DNA of 64,000 nucleotides from an uncultured Alphaproteobacteria bacterium (GCA_902570265.1 CACFXF010000005.1:24056-88055); one strand, 5' to 3'. Positions 51,530 to 61,680 are shown, counted from the first letter of the stretch. Notes: a model not told the origin generated them from the sequence alone. Translations and numbers: made by a program.

Positions 51530-52825
51530 ATGCTTTTAACATCAATGATTATAATCCTTTTATTTTTTTCTCTGATGGGTATGGAAATAGCTTGGGCAAT
51601 TGGATTGGCTGGATTTGGATATTTAACTCTTTCCCAATTTTCAGATAATGCAACACCAATGGTCTTATTTGCTCAACAGATGACTTCAGGTGTAAATTCA
51701 TTTGTTTTAATTGCAATCCCATTATTCATATTTGCAGGAGAGCTTATGAATATTACCGGTGTGACTCAAAGAATAATCAAATTTGCAGCATCACTTGTTG
51801 CACATCGAAATGGTGGATTAGCAAATGTGGGCGTTACGGCTAATTTTATAATGTCTGGATGCTCAGGATCAGCTCTTGCTGATGCAGCTGCTACTGGAAC
51901 AGTATTATTACCAGAAATGAAAAAAAGAGGTTTTAACCCTGCTTTTTCAAGTGCTGTAATTGCCTCGGCCGCTACAGTTGGCCCCATTGTCCCACCGTCA
52001 ATTTCTTTTGTTTTATTGGGCGCTATTGTCAATATTTCAGTTGGACAACTCTTCTTAGGAGGAATAGTTCCAGGTATAATGATGTTTATAGCAATGTTTG
52101 CAGTTACTTGGTGGATTTGTAAAAAACGAGGTTACCCTTTAGAAAAAAAAGCAACAGGTAAAGAAAGAGGTGTAGCTTTTTTTGAAGGAATAAGTGCTTT
52201 AATTGCACCATTCATTATTGTAGGTGCTATCATTTTTGGTGTAGCTACTCCAACTGAATCTGCCGCAATAGCAGCATTTTATGTCCTTTTTCTTGGAATT
52301 TTTGTTTATCGAAATTTATCCTTAAAACAAATTATTGAAGCTGCATCACATGCAGCAATAATTACGTCTGTTATAATGCTAACAGTAGCCACTTCTAAAA
52401 TATTTGCCTGGTTAGCTGTGAAAGAAAACCTTGGAGAATATTTAATTAATGGTTTGCTTTGGATAACAGATGAACTCTGGGTACTATTACTTCTAATAAA
52501 TTTATTACTTCTAATATTAGGAATGATAATGGAAATTTTACCCATAATGCTTATACTAGCCCCAATTTTGTTTCCACTTTTAACTGGTTTGGGAGTAGAT
52601 GAAGTTCATTTTGGTGTAGTAATGGTGTTAAATCTTATGATTGGTATGATAACACCACCAATTGGACTTAACCTTTTTATTATATCATCGATTGGTGGTG
52701 TCGGTGTAGTAAATATATTTAAACAGGCTATTCCTTATTTTTTAATTTTGATAGTAGTTTTATTAATCATTACTTTTGTTCCATCATTAACTTTATTTTT
52801 ACCTGAGCTAGTTTTCAGGGATTAA
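51530..52825 (+). CDS. dctM: TRAP transporter large permease
   Basis: IPLFIFAGELMNITGVTQRI, ANFIMSGCSGSALADAAATG, GPIVPPSI. Confidence 0.93.
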   Translation: MLLTSMIIILLFFSLMGMEIAWAIGLAGFGYLTLSQFSDNATPMVLFAQQMTSGVNSFVLIAIPLFIFAGELMNITGVTQRIIKFAASLVAHRNGGLANVGVTANFIMSGCSGSALADAAATGTVLLPEMKKRGFNPAFSSAVIASAATVGPIVPPSISFVLLGAIVNISVGQLFLGGIVPGIMMFIAMFAVTWWICKKRGYPLEKKATGKERGVAFFEGISALIAPFIIVGAIIFGVATPTESAAIAAFYVLFLGIFVYRNLSLKQIIEAASHAAIITSVIMLTVATSKIFAWLAVKENLGEYLINGLLWITDELWVLLLLINLLLLILGMIMEILPIMLILAPILFPLLTGLGVDEVHFGVVMVLNLMIGMITPPIGLNLFIISSIGGVGVVNIFKQAIPYFLILIVVLLIITFVPSLTLFLPELVFRD

Positions 52826-52855
52826 TTATTATTTAATCAAACTGAGGAGAAAATT

Positions 52856-53845
52856 ATGAATATAAATAGAAGAAATTTTAATTCTGGTTTAGGAGCGATG
52901 AGTTTAGCATCAGCTCTAGTTGGAGTTGGAGCACCAACTCTGGCAGCGCAGACATTGATCTACGGCAATGCTGGAAATATTAATAGTGCTTCAAACAAAT
53001 TTGCAAAGAAATGGTTAGATTTAGTTACGGAAAGAACTAATGGAGAATTAGTCTTTGATATTAAAGCTGGTACTATTGGTGGTGGAAAAGATGTGCTTGA
53101 TGGAACAGCACTAGGCACAGTTAATCTTTACAACGGAGCCTATACAGGATTAAGAGAATTTGATGTTTTTTATGCTCCATATTTTGCAAGAAATTCTAAC
53201 CATGCACAGGCAATAGCGAATGATTTGTTATATGATGAGTTAAATTCTGCAGTTAAAAACCGTTATCCCTCACTGCACTATTTAAGTGTTGCTAGGGCTG
53301 GCCCATGGAAATTATTTACAAATCAAAAATTAGAAACATTTGATGATTTAAAAGGTCTTAAAATTAGAGCACCTTCTATTGAAGGCGTTATTGCAGGACT
53401 AGAACAGGTTGGAGCAAAACCAACAGTAATACCATTCAATGAACTTTATGGAGCATTACAGCAAGGAGTTGTTGATGGAATGGCTACTCTTGGAAATCTG
53501 ATGATTACTCAAAAGTTTTATGAGGTAGTTAAGCATTGTTATCAAAATGACTGGGGAATTGGACTTGATAAACAAATGATAAATATGAACACATGGAACA
53601 ACCTAGGAGAAAAAAATCAAAAAGTTTTAACTGAAACATTTAATGAACTTGAACCTCAAGATTTTTTTCGAGCTACAGAAGAAGCCGAAATCTCAAATTT
53701 TAAAAAATGGAGAGAAATAAATGGAGAAGATAGTACTCCTCTCTTAGATGCTACTGCAGCTCAAAAAACCCTTGAACCCGCTATAAAAAATCTTGCTGAT
53801 GATATATTTGGTTCAGGAACTTATGATAAAATACAATCGATTTAA
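52856..53845 (+). CDS. dctP: TRAP transporter substrate-binding protein, DctP family
   Basis: Tat-like signal NRRNFNSGLGAMSLASALVG, FDDLKGLKIRAPSIEG, ELYGALQQGVVDG. Confidence 0.92.
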   Translation: MNINRRNFNSGLGAMSLASALVGVGAPTLAAQTLIYGNAGNINSASNKFAKKWLDLVTERTNGELVFDIKAGTIGGGKDVLDGTALGTVNLYNGAYTGLREFDVFYAPYFARNSNHAQAIANDLLYDELNSAVKNRYPSLHYLSVARAGPWKLFTNQKLETFDDLKGLKIRAPSIEGVIAGLEQVGAKPTVIPFNELYGALQQGVVDGMATLGNLMITQKFYEVVKHCYQNDWGIGLDKQMINMNTWNNLGEKNQKVLTETFNELEPQDFFRATEEAEISNFKKWREINGEDSTPLLDATAAQKTLEPAIKNLADDIFGSGTYDKIQSI

Positions 53846-53862
53846 ACTAATTTTATAAAAAG

Positions 53863-53907
53863 CAGTTGGGAAATAAAATAGTTTTTGAAAACAATTTTTC
53901 CCAACTG
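53863..53907. terminator. Inverted repeat between convergent dctP and GMC gene, possible bidirectional terminator
   Basis: CAGTTGGGAAA ... TTTCCCAACTG, 11-bp perfect stem with a 23-nt A/T loop. Confidence 0.5.
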
Positions 53908-53930
53908 TAAGTCTCTTTAATATTAAAACT

Positions 53931-55568
53931 TTACTCCTCTTTTAAGATAAACTCAGAAGCTCTTTCTGCAACCATAATAGTAGGTGCAGCAGTATTAGCA
54001 GAAGTTATCGATGGAAAAATCGATGCATCAACAATACGAAGACCTTCCATGCCACGAACTCTCAGTTTTGGATCAACTACTGAATTCTTATCTGAACCCA
54101 TCCTGCAAGAACCTGTTAAGTGATGAACTGTGCTTGCCGTTCTTCTGACCCAATTAGAAATAGAAGATCTATTACGATTTGTTTTTCCTGGTGATAATTC
54201 TTCACCACGGTATTTATCAAACACTTTTTGAGAAAATACATCTCTCAGAATTTCTACACCATCTACTAATGTCTCTAAATCACGTTTGTCAGTTAAATAG
54301 TTAATTCTAATTTCAAGAGGATCTTTAAGATTTCTACCAGTCAACTTTAATTTTCCTCTTGAATATGGTCGCATTACCGATGCATTAGCCATGAATCCAG
54401 CAGTATAATTTTGTAGTTTTGAAAATGGGTTAAATCTTAAAGTAGCCGAACTCAAAGCTGGTAAAAAAGCACTTTGAATATTTGGGATTTCAGAATCTTG
54501 ACTGCAAATATATGCGCCCGCTTCTAAAGGAAAAATATTCATAGGACCACTACCAAATAATAAAGTCCGAATAAATTCATATGATGCTATATCAATCCTG
54601 GTTAATCGATGTAAAGATACTTCATAACCCGTTCTATGCGATACTCTTATCAAAGGGTGGTCATGGAGATTTTTCCCAACCTCTGGTAAATCTAAAATAG
54701 TTTCTATTCCTAATGAATTAAGTTCGTCTGCATCTCCTATCCCAGAACGCATCAAAATTACAGGGGATCCAATTGCACCTGCTGATAGTATTACTTCAGA
54801 ACTGGTCTTAAAAAAATATTTTTTTGAATTTTGAAAAGCTTCAACACCGATTATTTTTTTATTTGAAAATATTACCTTTGAAACTTCAAACCCTGTTTTT
54901 ATAGTTAGGTTAGGTCTAAAAGTATTATTTTTTAAGAAAGCAGTATAAGAACTTTCCCTGTGACCTTTTCTTATATTGAAATCATAATACCCAAATCCAA
55001 CAGGATTCTCTGTGTTAAAATCATTCAACCTTGGATAGCCAGCTGAAATACCTGCTTCTACATAAGTTTCTGCTAGTGGACTTACTGGTCTTTTCCTTTT
55101 AGAAACAGCAAGTTCACCATTTCTATTATGATCGTTAGAAATAGAATCTCCTAAATAATTTTCAGACTTTAAGAAAAAAGGGCGTACTGATTGCCAGGAC
55201 CATTCAGGCATACCAAGTTGTGACCATAAATTATAATCATGAGATAGACCTCTAGCATATAGCATACCATTAACAGAAGTAGATCCCCCAAGTACTTTAC
55301 CCCTTGGTAAATCAATCTCTCGATTATTAAGTGCAGTTTCTGGATTAGTTTTAAAATTCCACATTCTTCTCTTTCCCCTTAACAACAAAGATGTCATCAA
55401 AGGTACTTTCAAAGTTGGATCAAATTTACCTGATCCACCAGCTTCTAATAAAAGTATCTTAAAGTTTTTGTTCTCAGATAATCTAGATGCTAAAACACAA
55501 CCTGCAGCTCCAGCTCCTACTATTATATGTGTGAAAAAGTTAGAATTATTCTGTTTGTTTAAAATAAT
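53931..55568 (-). CDS. GMC family (choline dehydrogenase-like) oxidoreductase; probable ATT start
   Basis: The frame upstream of the track start reads (I)ILNKQNNSNFFTHIIVGAGAAGCVLASRLSENKNFKILLLEAGGSGKFDPTLKVPLM, supplying the FAD dinucleotide-binding motif; C-terminal HHLTGSCRMG and TSANTAAPTIMVAERASEFI. Confidence 0.87.
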   Translation of the reverse strand: MILNKQNNSNFFTHIIVGAGAAGCVLASRLSENKNFKILLLEAGGSGKFDPTLKVPLMTSLLLRGKRRMWNFKTNPETALNNREIDLPRGKVLGGSTSVNGMLYARGLSHDYNLWSQLGMPEWSWQSVRPFFLKSENYLGDSISNDHNRNGELAVSKRKRPVSPLAETYVEAGISAGYPRLNDFNTENPVGFGYYDFNIRKGHRESSYTAFLKNNTFRPNLTIKTGFEVSKVIFSNKKIIGVEAFQNSKKYFFKTSSEVILSAGAIGSPVILMRSGIGDADELNSLGIETILDLPEVGKNLHDHPLIRVSHRTGYEVSLHRLTRIDIASYEFIRTLLFGSGPMNIFPLEAGAYICSQDSEIPNIQSAFLPALSSATLRFNPFSKLQNYTAGFMANASVMRPYSRGKLKLTGRNLKDPLEIRINYLTDKRDLETLVDGVEILRDVFSQKVFDKYRGEELSPGKTNRNRSSISNWVRRTASTVHHLTGSCRMGSDKNSVVDPKLRVRGMEGLRIVDASIFPSITSANTAAPTIMVAERASEFILKEE

Positions 55569-56275
55569 TACAGTCCTTTAACTTTATCCTCAAATCCATT
55601 TTGTTTACTCATTTTTGCCCATAATTTATAAGGTTCACTTGCACTTACAGTTTTTTCTTTAATAAGTGCTCTCCATATATCACAAGCATCAACAAAATTA
55701 GGAACTCCACCAGGAAACATTGCAAGACTTAATGCTTCAGCTAATGTATTTTCATCCACATTTTCTTTATACGCACCTATTATGTGCTCCCTAACCCAAA
55801 ACCACCTTCGGTGACACTGATGACAAGCTGCGAGAGAAATCTCAATAAGCCATTTTTCTATTTTAAAATTTTTAGTTATATCATTTAAACCAGACCTATA
55901 TAAATCTATACCATTAAAATTTTTAAGATGTTTACCCCAATTATCATTAACAAAGTTAAATCTTTTTGATCCATCTGCCCATGCTGCTAAGGTTGTTGCA
56001 TTATTTACATCTATTTTACTACCTCCACATTTACTTAATCTATCTAAATGATGAGTCGCTATAGACTCACCAGTTGATATAAGGATAACAAGCCATACAA
56101 TTTCTTTTTGATATTCACTCATATACCTTTTTTTTAGTGTTAAATTAGTATAGGTTGAATCATACGCTTCAAGTAATTCTGGCGAAGAAATAGCCATCAG
56201 ACCATGGTGTGGTAATAAATAACCTCTTTTTTCTCTTAGTTTGCTTAATTTCTTTACTACTTCATTTGAACTCAT
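55568..56275 (-). CDS. Carboxymuconolactone decarboxylase/AhpD-like protein
   Basis: CMD fold with ACHQCHRRW (CxxC-H) motif; ATG at 56275 preferred over the track start 56290. Confidence 0.72.
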   Translation of the reverse strand: MSSNEVVKKLSKLREKRGYLLPHHGLMAISSPELLEAYDSTYTNLTLKKRYMSEYQKEIVWLVILISTGESIATHHLDRLSKCGGSKIDVNNATTLAAWADGSKRFNFVNDNWGKHLKNFNGIDLYRSGLNDITKNFKIEKWLIEISLAACHQCHRRWFWVREHIIGAYKENVDENTLAEALSLAMFPGGVPNFVDACDIWRALIKEKTVSASEPYKLWAKMSKQNGFEDKVKGL

Positions 56276-56354
56276 AATTAAGTATCTCACTCTAACTTGA
56301 ATTAAAAAGCAACACTGAAATTGGAAAAATATAACAATAACTAAAAAATGAATT

Positions 56355-57167
56355 CTAGTTATAAGAATATTTTTTTTTCCAATTCTCGATGTAATGATTA
56401 ATTTTTAATAATCCGTCTGTAATTGCCGCTGGACCAGGTTGTAAAATAATAGGCGATTTAATTTCGAATAATGAATTTGTTTTTATAGCATTTATTGATT
56501 CCCAACCATTTCTCTCTTTCATTTTTTTAAAATTTACCTTTTTACCACACCAAGATGCAAAAATAATATCTGGATTTTTACAAATGACTTCGTTGGAGGA
56601 AACCGATCTTACTTTAGATTTATGGTCCTTGCTTCTTTCTGAAAAAATATCAACCCCACCCGCTATCTCTATTATTTCTGAGACCCATCCAATTGCTGAA
56701 ATATAAGGATCATCCCATTCTTCAAAATATACCTTAGGTTTGTATTTATTGTTTTTTTTCTTTATTTGGTTTATTAGATTCTCTAATTTTATTACTAAAT
56801 TTATTGCCCCTTCTACATTTCCTACTAAAGATCCAATATACTTAATCATACTAAAAATCTCACTAATACTCTTTTGGTTAAAGCAAATTACATTAAATCC
56901 TTCCAGTATAAGTTGTTTGGTTAAATTAGCTTGTACATCAGAAAAAGTAAGAATTAATTCTGGTTTTAATTTTTTAATTTTTTCAATATTTACAGAAATA
57001 AATGATCCTACTCTTTGTTTTTCCAGCCTCACCCTTTTGGGTCTTACTGCGTACCCAGTTACCCCAACAATTCTTTTCTCTTCTCCTAAAAGATAAAGAG
57101 TTTCGACAGTTTCTTCTGTTAAGCAAATTATTCTTTGCGGTGGAAAATTAAGAACCATTTTAAGCAA
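56355..57167 (-). CDS. BtuF-like ABC-type periplasmic-binding fold protein (no evident signal peptide)
   Basis: PPQRIICLTEETVETLYLLGEEKRIVGVTGYAVRPKRVR, FEEWDDPYISAIGWVSEIIEIAGG. Confidence 0.8.
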   Translation of the reverse strand: MLKMVLNFPPQRIICLTEETVETLYLLGEEKRIVGVTGYAVRPKRVRLEKQRVGSFISVNIEKIKKLKPELILTFSDVQANLTKQLILEGFNVICFNQKSISEIFSMIKYIGSLVGNVEGAINLVIKLENLINQIKKKNNKYKPKVYFEEWDDPYISAIGWVSEIIEIAGGVDIFSERSKDHKSKVRSVSSNEVICKNPDIIFASWCGKKVNFKKMKERNGWESINAIKTNSLFEIKSPIILQPGPAAITDGLLKINHYIENWKKKYSYN

Positions 57168-57254
57168 TATAAAAGTTATAATTATTTTTAAGATAATCTA
57201 AAATGTTAGCTTTGAAAAAAAATTTTTTGGAAATTAAAATGACTAAGATTTTAT

Positions 57255-57713
57255 TTAATTTCTATTTTTTTTATAAATAAAAATTGTTGGTACCATATTT
57301 ATTACAGTTTCTCTATTTTGATTAATTCCAAAAATTTTTAATTTCATTATACCCATACTTGGTTTTGACCTAGATTCCCTTTTTTCTATTACTTCCCAGT
57401 ATCCAGTTATCTTATCTCCAGGTCTTACAGGATGAAACCAACTTAAATTACTTATACCTGGGGAACCAAGAGTATTAGTACTATTAAGAAATTTATCACA
57501 CATTAGTTTCATTATAACTGAGCATGTATGCCAACCAGATGCTATTAATCCTTTATATTCTGACGCCTTTGAAAGTTTTGGATCAACATGAAAATACTGA
57601 GGATCAAATTTTTTTCCAAATTCTATAATTTCATCTTCAGTAAATTCGTAAGTTCCTAAATTTACTTCTTGATTAATTTCAAAATCTTCCCAGAAATATA
57701 AATAATTTTTCAT
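57255..57713 (-). CDS. MaoC-like dehydratase
   Basis: DPQYFHVDPKLSKASEYKGLIASGWHTCSVIMKL, PGDKITGYWEVIEKRESRSKP. Confidence 0.88.
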   Translation of the reverse strand: MKNYLYFWEDFEINQEVNLGTYEFTEDEIIEFGKKFDPQYFHVDPKLSKASEYKGLIASGWHTCSVIMKLMCDKFLNSTNTLGSPGISNLSWFHPVRPGDKITGYWEVIEKRESRSKPSMGIMKLKIFGINQNRETVINMVPTIFIYKKNRN

Positions 57714-57777
57714 TTTAAATAGCTATAACAAAACTACGTAGTTATATTGATGATTTTTATTTGAATAGTTAATTATC

Positions 57778-58692
57778 TCAGGATTCCAATTTAAGATTAT
57801 TATTAAATCTTTTAAATAAGATAGCAATCCCCACAGCAATGACACCACCCAAGAAAAGACTTTCTGGTTGTGCTCCTAAGGTTTCAAACCACTGTGTATA
57901 AAAGTGTATTGAACCAAAAACTCCCAACACGTTAATTAACCAAACTCTATTTGCTTTCCAAGCCCAAAATCCTACTCCAAGAATAGCTAGAGCCCATGTG
58001 ATTGAAAAGAAATATGCTGGCTCTAACCAAATATCACCCCACAAAGAGCCAATCCAAAACCCTAAATTAACTAGTAATACTGACACCCGAGATCCTGTAA
58101 GTAATAATTTCTCATCCTCAAAATTAACTTTTTTTGAAAGTGAATAAAGACAAATGGCCAAAATAGAAAAAATGATAATAGTGAGAAGTGGATACTCAAC
58201 CCAAATAAAATATGATGCAAACTCATAGCCTACTCCTACACTTAAAAGAGTTGATAAACTTAAGATGGAGAGTGCAGAAAGTAAATTGCTTTTCAAAAAA
58301 TAGGCAGAAAACCCTAAAATGAATACCATGATAGATATAGACCGATATGTAGTCGCTTGAAACCAATAATCTTCAAACCATACTATAGCCACAGAACTCA
58401 TAAGAAGACCTGATATTAGGCAGGTAATTGAAAGTACCATCCATTGATCACTCGCTTTAATTTTAACTAAAAGACCAATTACAGAAACTACTAATCCAAA
58501 AATAAAACAAGAATAAGGAGAGGGTGCTAAGGCTATAGCTCCGATACTAGTCGCTACAATACCAAGACCTAATAGAAGATTAAAAGCTAAACTTGTAGTT
58601 TGCCTTTTTGATAGTAGAAGTAATTTGTCATACTCTGTCTGATCAATTTGACCCTCTTCCAATAATTCTTTAATGTTCAGTACTATTTTCAT
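57778..58692 (-). CDS. DUF2157-like multi-pass membrane protein
   Basis: N-terminal soluble helical segment followed by about 8-10 TM helices. Confidence 0.7.
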   Translation of the reverse strand: MKIVLNIKELLEEGQIDQTEYDKLLLLSKRQTTSLAFNLLLGLGIVATSIGAIALAPSPYSCFIFGLVVSVIGLLVKIKASDQWMVLSITCLISGLLMSSVAIVWFEDYWFQATTYRSISIMVFILGFSAYFLKSNLLSALSILSLSTLLSVGVGYEFASYFIWVEYPLLTIIIFSILAICLYSLSKKVNFEDEKLLLTGSRVSVLLVNLGFWIGSLWGDIWLEPAYFFSITWALAILGVGFWAWKANRVWLINVLGVFGSIHFYTQWFETLGAQPESLFLGGVIAVGIAILFKRFNNNLKLES

Positions 58693-58842
58693 TATAAAAA
58701 ATTATATTAATTGTTTCGTCAGAAAATCTTATTCTAATCTCTCTAATAAAGATATAAAATATAAAAAAATCAAATTTAAGAATTTATCAAAATTTCCAAA
58801 ATATTATAGTTATCATTATTGTGTTTCAAAATATAGGTATTC

Positions 58843-59034
58843 TTAACTTTTACTAATTTCTTTTTCCAGAGCAATTATTTGTTTTTGATTTTCCTTTATC
58901 CGATCTTTTAAAATCTTAATCATTCTAATGCTTTCTTCATCGAGATCATATTGCTCCAAGTCATTTAGTGACTTTTCAAGGCTATATTTTGTTTTCTTTA
59001 GCTTACTTAAATACAGATGGTTTTGATTTTTCAT
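58843..59034 (-). CDS. Small coiled-coil protein
   Basis: 63 aa, heptad-like charged sequence (SLEKSLNDLEQYDLDEESIRMIKILKDRIKENQKQIIALEKEISKS) in an otherwise empty gap. Confidence 0.55.
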   Translation of the reverse strand: MKNQNHLYLSKLKKTKYSLEKSLNDLEQYDLDEESIRMIKILKDRIKENQKQIIALEKEISKS

Positions 59035-59166
59035 AAAACTTTTTTATCATAATTAAAAATAAATGGATACTTTTATTAATAACCTGAGATAGAGTATTAA
59101 AAATAAATTTTTATCATGAAAAGAAATTTTCATCATCAATTTCAAAATCTGAAAGGTTGGCCTTAA

Positions 59167-60069
59167 TTGGAGTTATGGATCTGGGTAACAGTGTTAGCAG
59201 CACTTTCACAAAGTATAAGAAGTGCCCAACAAAAAAAACTTAAAAGTATTTTAGGAGACGTAGGAGCCAGCTATGTAAGGTTTTTGTATGCTATTCCATT
59301 TGCTTGGTTAGGTTTGCTGGGTTACTCATTAATATTTAATCAAACATTACCAACTCTAAATTATATTTTTCTTTTATGGGTTACAGCTGCTGGTATTTTA
59401 CAGATAATATTTACCGTACTTCTAATAAAACTATTTTCTTTGAAGTCTTTTGCATCAGCAACAGCCTTTTCAAAAACTGAAGTTATTCAAGCTATTTTTT
59501 TTGAAAGTATTATTCTAGGTACAATTACAACTATGCAGACTAATCTAGCAATATGTCTGGGTTTTATTGCAATTATTTTACTTGCTGTCGCGAAAGGCCA
59601 GATAAGTCTTTTAAATATAATTTATTCTTTATCGACGAAGCAGGTTATTTTAGGGTTATTATGTGGAGCTTTATTAGCATTATGTAGTGTTTTTTTTCGC
59701 GCTGCAACAGACTCACTAGAAGGAAATAATTTATTGATTAAAGCAGGTACTACATTAGGAGTTTCAGTTATAATCCAAACATTTGTAATGGGAATCTGGA
59801 TGATAAATTATACTCCATCAGAATTTACTTTAAGCCTAAAAAATTGGAGAAGTTCAATTTCAGTTGGTTTTTTTGGAGCTTTAACAAGTTTCTGTTGGTT
59901 TTATGCTTTTTCAGCCAATGCGGTTGCACCTGTAAGAGCGGTAGGTCAAATTGAACTTATAATTGCTATTTTCTTTTCGATTTTTTTCTTTCGCGAAAGA
60001 CCAGTTTTAAAAGAAATATTGGCAATTTTATTATTATTAATTTCAATATTAATGATACTTTTGGAATAA
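59167..60069 (+). CDS. EamA/DMT family transporter
   Basis: About 10 TM helices, SFCWFYAFSANAVAPVRAVGQIELIIAIFFSIFFFRERP. Confidence 0.85.
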   Translation: MELWIWVTVLAALSQSIRSAQQKKLKSILGDVGASYVRFLYAIPFAWLGLLGYSLIFNQTLPTLNYIFLLWVTAAGILQIIFTVLLIKLFSLKSFASATAFSKTEVIQAIFFESIILGTITTMQTNLAICLGFIAIILLAVAKGQISLLNIIYSLSTKQVILGLLCGALLALCSVFFRAATDSLEGNNLLIKAGTTLGVSVIIQTFVMGIWMINYTPSEFTLSLKNWRSSISVGFFGALTSFCWFYAFSANAVAPVRAVGQIELIIAIFFSIFFFRERPVLKEILAILLLLISILMILLE

Positions 60070-60174
60070 AAAATTTTTAATTATAAATCAATGTATTGGT
60101 TAACAATTTATCACTATATATTCTGATTATTTAATTTTCTCAGTAGTTCTGATAAAATTTAACTAAAATAAACA

Positions 60175-60516
60175 TTAATTAGTAATTACTTTTTGAGTTA
60201 TATAAAAAAGAATTACTGTAATTAAACAACTAATTATTAGAGAAATAAAAAAACCTAATCCTTTACTAAGAAAAAAAGGTAAAATAAGGAACATAGGTAA
60301 TCCAGGTATTACGAACCAAAATATTTGTTTACTAATAATTGATATTTGTTCTATATCTTTAGTTTCAACCCAAATCCATATAAGTGAAATTATAGAAACC
60401 AAAGGCAGTGCTATAATAATTGCTGCTATGGTAGTTGATCGATTACTAATCTCTGTAGCAACCAAAATAATCATTGCAGAAATAATTACTTTCACTATTT
60501 GTAACATAGGTATCAT
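60175..60516 (-). CDS. DUF3147-like small membrane protein
   Basis: Four TM helices, 113 aa, VATEISNRSTTIAAIIIALPLVSIISLIWIWVETKD. Confidence 0.75.
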   Translation of the reverse strand: MIPMLQIVKVIISAMIILVATEISNRSTTIAAIIIALPLVSIISLIWIWVETKDIEQISIISKQIFWFVIPGLPMFLILPFFLSKGLGFFISLIISCLITVILFYITQKVITN

Positions 60517-60597
60517 AATTTTATATCACTCTTAATAGATTTTAATTAATAATTATTAATTAAATTAATATTTGAATTAAAAAAGATAAAAATTTTA

Positions 60598-61680
60598 TTA
60601 ATCATTTAATATAGCCATAGATTCTGTGTGCCATCCCAACCAAATTATTCCACTACCAATTTCTTGAGCAGTTTTATTATCAATAAAGGCTCTTAGCAAA
60701 ATTTCATCAGTATTTTCAATTAATATTTCTATTAATAAACGACTACCCTGAAACGTTTTGTTAAGGATTCTTCCTTGAACTTTATTTGTAGTTTTGGGAG
60801 AAACTTTTGATAATATTAAGTTTTCAAGACGAAGCGCTGCTGTAATATTTGATCCCTTTTTGGGGATACCCCAATTTGATGCTCCAAAAATTTTATAACC
60901 ATACCAATCAAAACCAACTATTGAATTATTCAATGAAATTACCTTACCTGAAAGGAAATTGGTTTCACCAATAAATTCTGCAACAAAACGATTAGATGGA
61001 CGATAATACAAATCTTCTGGTGATCCATCTTGTTCAACTCTACCATTATGCATCACAATAATTCTATCAGACATAGTAAGAGCTTCTTCTTGGTCGTGTG
61101 TTACAAATAAGAAAGTTTTGTTTGTTTTCCTCTGAATAGACTTAAGTTCTCTTTGTACTTGAGTTCTTAGTTTTGCATCCAAAGCACCTAGTGGTTCATC
61201 AAGCAATAGTAATGCAGGATTTGGTGCTAATGCCCTTGCCAAAGCTACTCTTTGTCTTTGTCCACCTGATAATTGATTTGGGTACCTATTACCATATTCC
61301 TGGATCTGTAAAAAAGTCATGATCTCATTTTGTCTTTTTATAATAGTGTTTTTGTTCAATCCTTTTAATACTAAAGCAAAAGAAATATTTTCAGAAACTG
61401 TCATATGTGGAAATAATGCATAATCTTGAAAAACCATATTAACCTGTCTTTTTTCAGGCGGATATTTGGTAACATCTTTTCCTTCTAAAATAATTTTACC
61501 TGTATCAGGAATTTCAAAACCACCTAGAATACGTAATGTAGTTGATTTACCACAACCTGAGGGGCCAAGAAATGTAACAAATTCTCCATGTTTTATATCG
61601 AGCGATAATTGCTCTATAGCAGTTGTGGTTCCAAATTTTTTTGAAACTTTATCAATATGAACTATATTTTCAGTTTTCAA
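60598..61680 (-). CDS. potA: Polyamine-type ABC transporter ATP-binding protein
   Basis: FLGPSGCGKSTTLR, LSGGQRQRVALARALAPNPALLLLDEPLGALD, C-terminal TOBE domain. Confidence 0.9.
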   Translation of the reverse strand: MKTENIVHIDKVSKKFGTTTAIEQLSLDIKHGEFVTFLGPSGCGKSTTLRILGGFEIPDTGKIILEGKDVTKYPPEKRQVNMVFQDYALFPHMTVSENISFALVLKGLNKNTIIKRQNEIMTFLQIQEYGNRYPNQLSGGQRQRVALARALAPNPALLLLDEPLGALDAKLRTQVQRELKSIQRKTNKTFLFVTHDQEEALTMSDRIIVMHNGRVEQDGSPEDLYYRPSNRFVAEFIGETNFLSGKVISLNNSIVGFDWYGYKIFGASNWGIPKKGSNITAALRLENLILSKVSPKTTNKVQGRILNKTFQGSRLLIEILIENTDEILLRAFIDNKTAQEIGSGIIWLGWHTESMAILND

